A stretch of DNA of 64,000 bases from an uncultured Prevotellaceae bacterium (lineage in GTDB: Bacteria > Bacteroidota > Bacteroidia > Bacteroidales > Bacteroidaceae): NCBI GenBank assembly GCA_902763615.1, contig CACWSX010000013.1, positions 1-64,000 of the forward strand. Reading direction: 5' to 3'. Position 1 is the first letter of the stretch; each line of letters starts with the position of its first letter. Made by a program: the position numbers and the translations under genes. Positions 33,666 to 42,059 of this stretch are shown piece after piece. The notes beneath the pieces are model-generated. The model was not told the DNA's origin. It saw only the letters and a program-made list of their open reading frames with translations, and did no database searches.

Positions 33666-33690
33666 AATTCTTTAATTCTCTAATTCTTGA
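33666..33690. repeat. 8-bp tandem repeat between SusD and FAS1 cistrons
   Basis: AATTCTTT, AATTCTCT and AATTCTTG fill the 25-base gap between the SusD stop at 33691 and the FAS1 ATG at 33665. Confidence 0.8.
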
Positions 33691-35409
33691 TTAATACTTA
33701 GAAGAAGATTTATACACAGGATTCTGCACAAGACTAGTGTTGATTTCCACCTCGTCCTGATTAATCGGCATGTAGAGATAACGCTCGTCACGCATCTTTG
33801 CCTTCATGGCAGCAGGCACGGCATACTTACGGAGTGCCAACTCGAAAAACGCGTCGCTATTGGCGACATAGCCCTCTGTCAGTTTCTTTCTCAGATCTGC
33901 CTGTGTCTCAGTGTGACGGTAGTTATAACGCATCAGGTCAAACCAACGCTTGCCCTCGAAGCACAGCTCACGGGCACGCTCAGCCAGCACCAGTTCCTCC
34001 ATCTTGTCCCTATAGACGGTATACTTCATGGTGTAAGAACCCTTGTTGGCATCAGACAGTGCGCGGTCGTTAACAAACTTACAGATAGCGAAGGCCTCCT
34101 CGTTGCGAGTATCGCCCTCGGCCTTACCACCCATGTTGTAGAGTTGTACCAGGGCCTCAGCCTTCATCAGCATCACGTCGGTGAGACGATAGAGAATCCA
34201 GTTCTGAAAGACCTGTACACGGGTGTCGCGCTTGCTATCGGCAGTATTGTTGGTGCCGGCATAATTCGTTGCTACGAACTTACGGACACCGAACTGTTCG
34301 GTATTCGTGCTGGTGGCATCGTAAACATAATCATAAAGACGCTGGTCTACGCTGTTGACCCAGACGCCATTACCTGTAGCATCGACCTTTCCGAAAATCG
34401 GCGCAGCCTTCAGATAGCCAAAGCCGTTGTTGCTGGCACTGTTGTAGCGGAAGTACATCTGGTCGAGACCTTTGTTGTTGGCATTGGAATTGCGGAACTG
34501 CAGTTCAAAGATGCTCTCATCCGCATTCTGGCCCGTCTGTCCGAAGAGGTCATCATACATATCACTATAGTCGGAGAGATAGTAATCCTTCACCTCCTCA
34601 TCGCCATAACGACGACGGCGAGGATTCTGCTCGTAGGCTTCCTTCTTCGCCTGGATCACCTTGTCGCAATAATTCACACAAGCCTCGTAGTCGCTGGCAC
34701 TCCGATTGATGGAACCGCGCCAGAGATAGATATCAGCCAGAATGGCATTGATACCATCCTGGTTCAGATAGCCCTTGTCACGCCAGTCACCATAGGTAGA
34801 ACCAGAGACGGCATACTTAGAAGCCTCCTCCAAGTCATTGATACACATGGTAAGTACTGAATCAGGATTAGCCTGCGGTGCGTTGAGGTCGTCACTGCTA
34901 TTCAGGTATGCACCGGGTGTCACAGGGATATCATGGAACACCTTTGTAAGATAGAAATAGCAGAACGAGCGCAAGGCCAACATCTGTGCCTTGTTAGCAT
35001 CATAGTCGCCACGCGTATAGTCTGGGTCTACGGCAATCACGCTCTCAGCCTTTTCCAACACCAGATTACAGTAGTTGATGGCAGAATAGAAAGGATACCA
35101 AGAGGTAAATGCATTCTCTGTCTCGATATTGCAGGAATAGATCTGCTGCAGTGCCGTTCTGTAGGCAGCACTGGTAGGCAGTGTAGAGGTCACCACCAGT
35201 TCATCGGAACGGAAGTCACCCCAGACAATCATGTTACGAATGGCAGCCTCATCTCTCAGCTGGGCATATGCAGTTGCAACAACAGCATCCACTTCGCTCT
35301 TCTTCTGCCAGTAGTCGTCATCGACAGTCTTGTTGTCAGGCAAGATGACCGTATCGACACAAGATGTCAATGCGATGCTTGCAAATATGATTGAAATTAT
35401 CTTTTTCAT
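33691..35409 (-). CDS. SusD/RagB-family surface glycan-binding lipoprotein (first pair)
   Basis: The 572-residue lipoprotein has its lipobox Cys at 17 (IALTSCVD). Typical SusD segments are WQKKSEVDAVVATAYAQLRD, ALRSFCYFYLTKVFHDIPV (the conserved first TPR) and LVLAERARELCFEGKRWFDL near the end. It pairs with the SusC at 35444, 34 bases upstream. It binds glycan at the surface and hands it to the transporter. Confidence 0.95.
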   Translation of the reverse strand: MKKIISIIFASIALTSCVDTVILPDNKTVDDDYWQKKSEVDAVVATAYAQLRDEAAIRNMIVWGDFRSDELVVTSTLPTSAAYRTALQQIYSCNIETENAFTSWYPFYSAINYCNLVLEKAESVIAVDPDYTRGDYDANKAQMLALRSFCYFYLTKVFHDIPVTPGAYLNSSDDLNAPQANPDSVLTMCINDLEEASKYAVSGSTYGDWRDKGYLNQDGINAILADIYLWRGSINRSASDYEACVNYCDKVIQAKKEAYEQNPRRRRYGDEEVKDYYLSDYSDMYDDLFGQTGQNADESIFELQFRNSNANNKGLDQMYFRYNSASNNGFGYLKAAPIFGKVDATGNGVWVNSVDQRLYDYVYDATSTNTEQFGVRKFVATNYAGTNNTADSKRDTRVQVFQNWILYRLTDVMLMKAEALVQLYNMGGKAEGDTRNEEAFAICKFVNDRALSDANKGSYTMKYTVYRDKMEELVLAERARELCFEGKRWFDLMRYNYRHTETQADLRKKLTEGYVANSDAFFELALRKYAVPAAMKAKMRDERYLYMPINQDEVEINTSLVQNPVYKSSSKY

Positions 35410-35443
35410 ATACTTTGTGTTTTATGATGATGTAACTCTTTTG

Positions 35444-38400
35444 TTAGAAGCCAAAGCTGAGGCTGGCAGTGATAGACCTAGACCTTGGAGTAGTCGCACC
35501 GTCAGAGGCTGGTGTATAGGTTCCAGAAGCAATTTCCGGATCAATACCAGTGTACTTCGTCCAACAGAAGAGATTGTTCATTGTCACATAAGCAGAAAGC
35601 GAGTTCACGCCAAGTTTCTTAAGCGACTTCTTAGGAACGCTGTAAGAGATCTGCAGGTTGTTGAAACGCAGGAACGAACCGTCCTCAACGAAACGCGAGC
35701 TCACCTGATAGTTATAACCCGTTCCATAGAGGGCACGTGGTATCTGCGTCACATCACCATCCTTACGCCAACGGTAGGTAACTGATGAACACTGGTTCTC
35801 TGTGCCATACATGCTCTCCAGACCCATACGTGCCGTATTGATGATCTTGTTACCCCAACGGAAGTTGAAGCGGGATATCAGCCTCCAGTTACCATATTGG
35901 AATGTAAAGCTGAAACCTCCCTGCATCTTCGGCAGTGAATTACCCAGATACTTGATATCGAGTTCATTGATCGTACCATCGTGGTTCACATCCTCATAGA
36001 TGGCATCACCACCCTTGAACTCATATTCTGTATCACCATAATAATAAGCCAGGTGCTTGGGCACACCGGTATTGGTCATGATGACCTTACCTTCTTCATC
36101 AGTAGCCACGGGGAAGGTCTTGCCTTCAGCCAGCTGCTGGTTGATCCAAGCCTCGTAGTTCCAGTCGTAGGCCTCGCCACGGGCAGCAGCCTGCTGTTGT
36201 AACTGCAACTGCTTGGTATTGTAATTGGTGAGGTAGTCGTAAGTATATTGGAACACGCCTAAGTTCTGGAATCCATAGATAGAGCAGAGCGGGTCACCCA
36301 CCACGACGCGGCTGAGGATAGACTTCGAACCACGATTGCCCCAGCTGGGCTGTGAGTTCAGGTTGTCCAATACACGCTGATCCATCTCCAGCAACTTGTT
36401 GACGTTCTGAGCCAGGTTGACGCTGGCAGTCACCGAGAACTTCTTTATTCTGATAAACTTATTAGCGGTGACAGACAATTCCCAACCTTTGTTCTCCATC
36501 TCACCCACGTTTCCGTAAGAGAGGGCAGTAGAAGTATTCCAGGTAGCAGAGGTCGGAATAGGGAGTCTCTGCATGATCAGGTCCTTGGTATTATCCTTAT
36601 AGAGGTTCAGGTCGACCTCAATCATATCCTCGAGGAAACCGAGGTTGAAACCGAGGTTCAGACCCGTCTTTTTCTGTGGGCGCAAATCGTCGAGCTTCAT
36701 ACCGCTCATCGTGGTGTAATAGCTGGTTCCATAGCGTCCGGCACGAGAATTATACTGGTTGAAATAATTTTCTACACCAACGTTGGAACTACCTGCAATA
36801 CCCCATGATCCGCGGATACCGAACATCGACACCACCTTACGCAGAGGTGTGAAGAACGGCTCCTCACTGAGGTTGTATCGCAGGGAGACGGCAGGCGAAA
36901 TAAACCAAGGATTCTTCGGTCCGAACTTAGAGTTACCATCGCCACGCAGTGAGAAACCTATCGTATAACGCGACTTATAGGAGAAGTGAGCGTTGTAGAT
37001 AAAGTCCTGCCAAGCCGACTTGGTGCTGCTGGGCTGGTTGTCCATTCCAATCAGACTGGCATCAATTGTAGCTGATTCTATGCCATTAGGAATAGAGTTC
37101 TGGCTGGTATACTGATACGTATTCTTCTGTGTACCGGCCTCATATCTTGCCAACATGGTGAGATAGAAGTCCTCATTCTTGAAAGCAGGGGTGAAAATCA
37201 GTTCCACACGCGATCCCATCTTGAACTGGTTGGTCTCGGTATTGGTGATGAAATTATAATTCTCATCCGTATATCTGCCGTTAGAGAGACTACCAGGCAT
37301 ATAGGTCGGCTTCGAGTAGGCATAGATATCGAAGTAGACGCGGCCGTTGAAGGTCAGACGATGCTGACCGTTTTCCGTACCGAGCAATTCGTATTTGATA
37401 TTGAAGTCGGGCACGATGCTGTAGGTCTGCTCCTTCTGCCAGGATTTGTTAGCGTATGCCACAGGGTTACCGATAGCCACCACGTCCTGCAACTGTGTCG
37501 ATGTGTAGTTACCATCGTCAGGCGTCATACCGTTCATGGTGGGGTTCATCAGGAAGTAATCTCCGGTGTTATTGTTAAACTGGTCCATGCGCCAGATGCT
37601 GGCATTCGGTGCCATCGCCAAAGCCATGGCCAGCAGGTTGTTATGCGAACCGCTACTCTTGCTACTACCTTTTGTATAGTTCTTCAGGTTATCGGTATAA
37701 GTCAGTGCGAAGTTGGTAGAGAAACGGATGCGGTCAGACACATTGTAGTCGAGTACCAAACGAGTGGTCAGACGATCCATCTTCTGCTTGATGATGGTAC
37801 CCAGCTGATGGCTGTAACTACCAGAGATACGGAATGTAGCCTTCTGACCACCACCGGTGATATTGAAGTTAGCCTCATGCTGCTCACCGAACTGCTTGAC
37901 AGCATCTACCCAGTCGGTATTCTTATTCCAGTTGTTAGCCTCGGCCCATGACTCAGCAGGGATATAGTTGATCTCGTTGATGGTCGAGGTGGCAGAAGCG
38001 CTCTGTGTGGGGTTATAGAATTCCTCCTTGAGCATCATGGTGTAGTTGTCACCATTCAGCAGGTCGTAGCCTTTTGGCATCCAAGTACCTGTGAACTTAT
38101 AACCTAAGGTCACTTTTGGTTTTCCGCGTGCACCACGCTTGGTGGTAATCATAATCACACCGTTGGCACCCTGCGAGCCCCAGATAGCCGTAGCGGCTGC
38201 ATCCTTGAGCACCTTGATGTCGGCGATATCATCCACGCTCACAGCGAGCAGACTCGAGAAAGCCTCCTCATCAATATTCTCCGGGTCGAAGTCGGCCTTG
38301 TCATATTCAAAGACCTTGTCATCGACCACAATCAGTGGTTCTGCACTACCACTCAAGGTCGACACACCACGCATACGCATAGACGTACCGGCACCGAGGT

Positions 38401-38896
38401 TACCAGAGTTATTAACGATATCCAGACCGGCAATTTCACCTTGCAGGGCCTCATCGGCTGAGGTGAAGGCCATACCATCCACCTTATCCATGCTGAAGGT
38501 CTGCTGCGATACGGATATCTCGCGCTTGTCGATGTTCAGACCGCCCGAACTGGTGCGGCGTCCCTTGACAACCACTTCGCTTACGGTCGTATTTTCACTC
38601 TCCATCTTGATATTGAAGGTGGTCTGATTGCCGATATTGACAATCTTGGTCTTGTTACCAACATACGAGAATACGAGTTTATTCTTCGGGTTCTTAATCT
38701 CCATGGAGAAGTTACCCATCATATCAGTCTGTGTCGCGCTGACGATACGGTTGTTGGCATCACGCTCCACCACGTTGGCCATCATGATCGGTCCCATGGC
38801 ATCTTCCACCGTACCTGATATGACTTTACTCTGTGCCAGCATCGTCTGAGCGATGACGGTGAACAGGAGTGTCAATAGAAATTTATATTTTGCCAT
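35444..38896 (-). CDS. SusC/RagA-family TonB-linked outer membrane transporter (first pair)
   Basis: The 1150-residue protein has a signal peptide (MAKYKFLLTLLFTVIAQTMLAQ), a regulatory-like domain (VISGTVEDAMGPIMMANVV), a TonB-box-like SEVVVKGRR (about residue 110), a plug (SADEALQGEIAGLDIVNNSG; MRMRGVSTLSGSAEPLIVVD; GSQGANGVIMITTKRGARG) and a full barrel with the typical terminal segment ITASLSFGF. It is a TonB-dependent importer of pectic oligosaccharides by context. It lies 17 bases downstream of the large FAS1 lipoprotein. Unlike the second SusC in this operon it keeps all family motifs. Confidence 0.95.
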   Translation of the reverse strand: MAKYKFLLTLLFTVIAQTMLAQSKVISGTVEDAMGPIMMANVVERDANNRIVSATQTDMMGNFSMEIKNPKNKLVFSYVGNKTKIVNIGNQTTFNIKMESENTTVSEVVVKGRRTSSGGLNIDKREISVSQQTFSMDKVDGMAFTSADEALQGEIAGLDIVNNSGNLGAGTSMRMRGVSTLSGSAEPLIVVDDKVFEYDKADFDPENIDEEAFSSLLAVSVDDIADIKVLKDAAATAIWGSQGANGVIMITTKRGARGKPKVTLGYKFTGTWMPKGYDLLNGDNYTMMLKEEFYNPTQSASATSTINEINYIPAESWAEANNWNKNTDWVDAVKQFGEQHEANFNITGGGQKATFRISGSYSHQLGTIIKQKMDRLTTRLVLDYNVSDRIRFSTNFALTYTDNLKNYTKGSSKSSGSHNNLLAMALAMAPNASIWRMDQFNNNTGDYFLMNPTMNGMTPDDGNYTSTQLQDVVAIGNPVAYANKSWQKEQTYSIVPDFNIKYELLGTENGQHRLTFNGRVYFDIYAYSKPTYMPGSLSNGRYTDENYNFITNTETNQFKMGSRVELIFTPAFKNEDFYLTMLARYEAGTQKNTYQYTSQNSIPNGIESATIDASLIGMDNQPSSTKSAWQDFIYNAHFSYKSRYTIGFSLRGDGNSKFGPKNPWFISPAVSLRYNLSEEPFFTPLRKVVSMFGIRGSWGIAGSSNVGVENYFNQYNSRAGRYGTSYYTTMSGMKLDDLRPQKKTGLNLGFNLGFLEDMIEVDLNLYKDNTKDLIMQRLPIPTSATWNTSTALSYGNVGEMENKGWELSVTANKFIRIKKFSVTASVNLAQNVNKLLEMDQRVLDNLNSQPSWGNRGSKSILSRVVVGDPLCSIYGFQNLGVFQYTYDYLTNYNTKQLQLQQQAAARGEAYDWNYEAWINQQLAEGKTFPVATDEEGKVIMTNTGVPKHLAYYYGDTEYEFKGGDAIYEDVNHDGTINELDIKYLGNSLPKMQGGFSFTFQYGNWRLISRFNFRWGNKIINTARMGLESMYGTENQCSSVTYRWRKDGDVTQIPRALYGTGYNYQVSSRFVEDGSFLRFNNLQISYSVPKKSLKKLGVNSLSAYVTMNNLFCWTKYTGIDPEIASGTYTPASDGATTPRSRSITASLSFGF

Positions 38897-38913
38897 AATT
38901 ATTCACTTTTCAC

Positions 38914-41796
38914 TTAATACTGTCGGTTGCTGTTGAAACACAGAGGTGTGTCAATACCATGAACTGTCACGAAGGCCGATGTTTCTATGACGCTGTACGT
39001 TCCAGCCGTACCGGTCTTCTCCGATGTCGTGATATCACGGGCAATCAGGTTGGCAGTGTTTGAAGAAGCATTGATGGTCACCGCCGTATTGGAGGCGTCC
39101 TTCACCGTGAGTTTGTTGTCACCGCCAGAGACGGTCAGCGTCTGGGCAATACCGAGCGCATTCGAACAGAACGTAGAGAAAACAGGCTCCGGTGACGTCA
39201 GACCTGTCACGGGATCGTAATTCTTGAAATAGCGGTCGGCGAAGAGCGAACTGTTCTGAGTGTGGTAGCGTACGAACTTAGACATCTTATCGAGCTGCTC
39301 CTTCACATATTTTGAAGCATCGTCCTGACTCGCGAATCCGTACTGATCGGCTACACTCTCCCAATTATTCACAATAGCCATCACTTCTTTCCATGTGGGC
39401 AGACCCATAGACTGCTGTGCCTTGACCATCGCCTCATAGGTTGGCGCATAGATGGTGTAATTATAAGCACTGAGCATGCCCCAGTTGTCATTATCATCAA
39501 TCACTCGGTAGGCCTTCATCTTGGTCTTCTTCTGTTCTTCCGTCTCGTTTTTGTCACCAGTGACGATACCTGCAAAGGTATAGATTTCCTCATTGTTGAA
39601 CTGCAGACAGAAGTTGAGGAAGTGGTCATATTCCGGTGCATTTACATCGTAGTCGGCATTCTCGTCATAGAACTCCGGACGCGACAACGTCTGCATCACA
39701 CTTGTGATAGTAGGCTGAATCGGATAGTCCAAACGATACACCGTACCATTCTCAATCTTGGCATCAGCGCTATTTATGTCGAAGGTCTCAGTAATGGTCG
39801 ACCATTGTGAGGGATCGTTCATCTGCAGACCGCCAGCCACCTTGTTGTCGTTGACAACGACCACACCGCCATGCTTGGTCTTGTAGTACTTGTTGCCATA
39901 AAGGCCGAACTGAGGATTACCCTTACCTGTCTCAGTAGAATCGGCGAGCACGATGGTGCAATAGTCCAGAAGATCCTTGATCTGACTATTGAACATACCA
40001 GTCTCGATATTGATATCCTGAGCACCGGCTGTTTCCACATAGGAACTGAGCTGATTGTAAGGACCAGACTGATAGATATATCTCTTAACCATCACGTGGA
40101 AAGAACCGTCAGCCTGCGGATCGAAGCGGAAACGCAATCCCTTCAGACCGTCGGCATCCTTCACAGAAGTAGGATCGATGACGATGAACTGTGTCTCATT
40201 ATCTGTCGGAATAAAGAGACCATAACGGGCCTTCATCGAGAGCAGATAGTAATACATGTCGGCACCAAGTTTCGAAGCAACACCAGCAGTTGTCTGGTGG
40301 TCGTTGAGCATTTCACCCATGGTACGCATGTCCTTATAGACTGAGGCCGGACCGAGCACAGAGTTGTACAGCTTCGGTCCAAAGAGTTTGCCCATCTTAT
40401 ACACCACACCGTTGTTGGCGATGGTAACATCGTATTTGCCGTCACTCTTACGAAGAATGTCATCTCTGGTCACATCCAGGAACTCGAAGGCATCGTTCTG
40501 CACCGTAGAGAACGTGCTGGGCACGGTCTTGGTGAGATAAGGCTTCATCACGTTGTTCAGGATGCTGGCAAAGATCGAAGGATCGTTGTTATAGACAGCA
40601 TCGAGATGGTCGTTAAGTGTCGAAGATGAGAGTTCAAGACCAGGAACGCCCAGGTTCTTGAGGATATAGGCCGACTCCTTGAGGAAATAGTCTTCTACAG
40701 CCTTATCAGAAGGAGCGAGGAAGGCGGCAATCTCCGCATCATCCTCAACAGGCTGGCCTTTCATCGTAGGATTGTAGTAGTTCCATCCCGGGTCGAAGTC
40801 AAGCAGGCGGTTATCGGCAACGGTCATGCCTCGAACAGGCTGTGCCAACTTGGCGCGCTGTGAGTTCTTACTCAGATAGCGGATGGCAAACACCGTATCC
40901 TGACTGCTGCCACCCGAGGTTTCGTTATATTGCTCCGTCAGCGTCAGGTCCGGATCTGGGAAACTGTAATAGTCGAGCATACGTGAGATAAAACGGGTGT
41001 CGCTGCCTGCACGCAGGATCTCTGCCATGTTGCCGGGATTTACGAGCACCTCGTTCAACTGGTGGATATAACCGTTCTGACATACGACATCGGCCTTTAC
41101 CACCTTGCGGTCGAATACATAAGCATCGCCATCAACATAGTCCTGACCGGTCAGCACCTTGAAATCGCTGTCGTCGCCCGTCACAGTCATGTTGTTGTTC
41201 AACATATACTCACCCGTCAGATGCACCATCGGTGCTACCGTGTTGTCAAACACAGCCAGGATGGAGTTGCGGCCTCCTGTCTGGAAACGGGAGAAGTACT
41301 GGTTGTTAGCAGGCATGTCCTGAACCGAGAATGGCGTCACAGCATAAGAAAGACGCATGTTGGTAGCATGCTTCACCAACTGGCCCTGCAGCATGTTACC
41401 CGCATTGTTCTGCATGTTAGACAGCGTACCAACGAGAATAGCGTTGTCGATCATGGTAGAGAACAACAACTCTGCCTTCTGTGAATGGGTTAGCTGTTCA
41501 TAACTGCTCACTCCAAACTTGTTGTTTCCCCCTGCAAAGAATCTTGCAAAGGCTTCATCATTGGCGGGGAAGATCGTCTTACTACCAGTTTTGCTCAGCA
41601 CTTCGGTGTAACCTAAGTCATCGATCAGCTTGCAGTACGTGTTGAACGTGCCTTCAAGCTGTGAAGACTGCTGAAGCTCTTTGTAGATACTCTCGCCAAG
41701 CCAAGATGGCAATTCTCCCTCTGGCACCAGATAATCCTTCTTACAGGACATCAGGCCTATGCACATAAGGGATGCATACAAAAAGAGTTTTTTCAT
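38914..41796 (-). CDS. Large multi-FAS1 lipoprotein, first cistron of the SusCD operon
   Basis: About 960 residues start from ATG 41796, giving MKKLFLYASLMCIGLMSCKK (lipobox Cys18); the longer frame adds 31 residues with no signal character. Several FAS1-like units recur: GTFNTYCKLIDDLGYTEVL with KTIFPANDEAFARFFAG, then NGYIHQLNEVLV, later IAAFLAPSDKAVEDYFL, NNGVVYKMGKLF and YTIYAPTYEAMVKAQQS. It probably spans several FAS1 folds on the cell surface. As the first gene, it should be the most abundant product of the 17.7-kb operon unless RNA processing changes that. The ligand is unknown. Confidence 0.87.
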   Translation of the reverse strand: MKKLFLYASLMCIGLMSCKKDYLVPEGELPSWLGESIYKELQQSSQLEGTFNTYCKLIDDLGYTEVLSKTGSKTIFPANDEAFARFFAGGNNKFGVSSYEQLTHSQKAELLFSTMIDNAILVGTLSNMQNNAGNMLQGQLVKHATNMRLSYAVTPFSVQDMPANNQYFSRFQTGGRNSILAVFDNTVAPMVHLTGEYMLNNNMTVTGDDSDFKVLTGQDYVDGDAYVFDRKVVKADVVCQNGYIHQLNEVLVNPGNMAEILRAGSDTRFISRMLDYYSFPDPDLTLTEQYNETSGGSSQDTVFAIRYLSKNSQRAKLAQPVRGMTVADNRLLDFDPGWNYYNPTMKGQPVEDDAEIAAFLAPSDKAVEDYFLKESAYILKNLGVPGLELSSSTLNDHLDAVYNNDPSIFASILNNVMKPYLTKTVPSTFSTVQNDAFEFLDVTRDDILRKSDGKYDVTIANNGVVYKMGKLFGPKLYNSVLGPASVYKDMRTMGEMLNDHQTTAGVASKLGADMYYYLLSMKARYGLFIPTDNETQFIVIDPTSVKDADGLKGLRFRFDPQADGSFHVMVKRYIYQSGPYNQLSSYVETAGAQDINIETGMFNSQIKDLLDYCTIVLADSTETGKGNPQFGLYGNKYYKTKHGGVVVVNDNKVAGGLQMNDPSQWSTITETFDINSADAKIENGTVYRLDYPIQPTITSVMQTLSRPEFYDENADYDVNAPEYDHFLNFCLQFNNEEIYTFAGIVTGDKNETEEQKKTKMKAYRVIDDNDNWGMLSAYNYTIYAPTYEAMVKAQQSMGLPTWKEVMAIVNNWESVADQYGFASQDDASKYVKEQLDKMSKFVRYHTQNSSLFADRYFKNYDPVTGLTSPEPVFSTFCSNALGIAQTLTVSGGDNKLTVKDASNTAVTINASSNTANLIARDITTSEKTGTAGTYSVIETSAFVTVHGIDTPLCFNSNRQY

Positions 41797-41886
41797 AAAT
41801 GGTTTGTTATAATTAATAATTATTTGATTTGCCAGTAGGATAGCATTATAACCACACATTTCTGCGTAGTAGATAGATTCGTGCTG

Positions 41887-41917
41887 CAAAATAACAAAAA
41901 ATTATTGAAACTTGCAA
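41887..41917 (-). promoter_or_regulatory. Candidate promoter of the seven-cistron SusCD operon
   Basis: TTG (41915-41917 on the minus strand), a 20-nt spacer and TTATTTTG (41887-41894), one base off TANNTTTG, lie about 91 bases upstream of the FAS1 ATG at 41796. No other box this good is seen in the gap up to 42059. Confidence 0.5.
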
Positions 41918-42011
41918 CATTTTAACAATCAATTTTTTCACTATAGGTGCTATTTCGCCAAATAACTAAGACTTATTATCAAATAACCAAGTTTTACTTG
42001 CAAACAAAAAT

Positions 42012-42034
42012 CCCCCGCAGCAAGGCTGCAGGGG
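42012..42034 (-). terminator. Terminator of the 955-residue protein gene
   Basis: CCCC/GGGG and GCAGC/GCTGC arms form a stem with one mismatch and an AAG loop. On the minus strand it is followed by TTTTTG. It lies 26 bases after the stop at 42060 and separates this gene from the SusCD operon. Confidence 0.85.
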
Positions 42035-42059
42035 AATGATTATTAAGAGAGAAGCGTGA

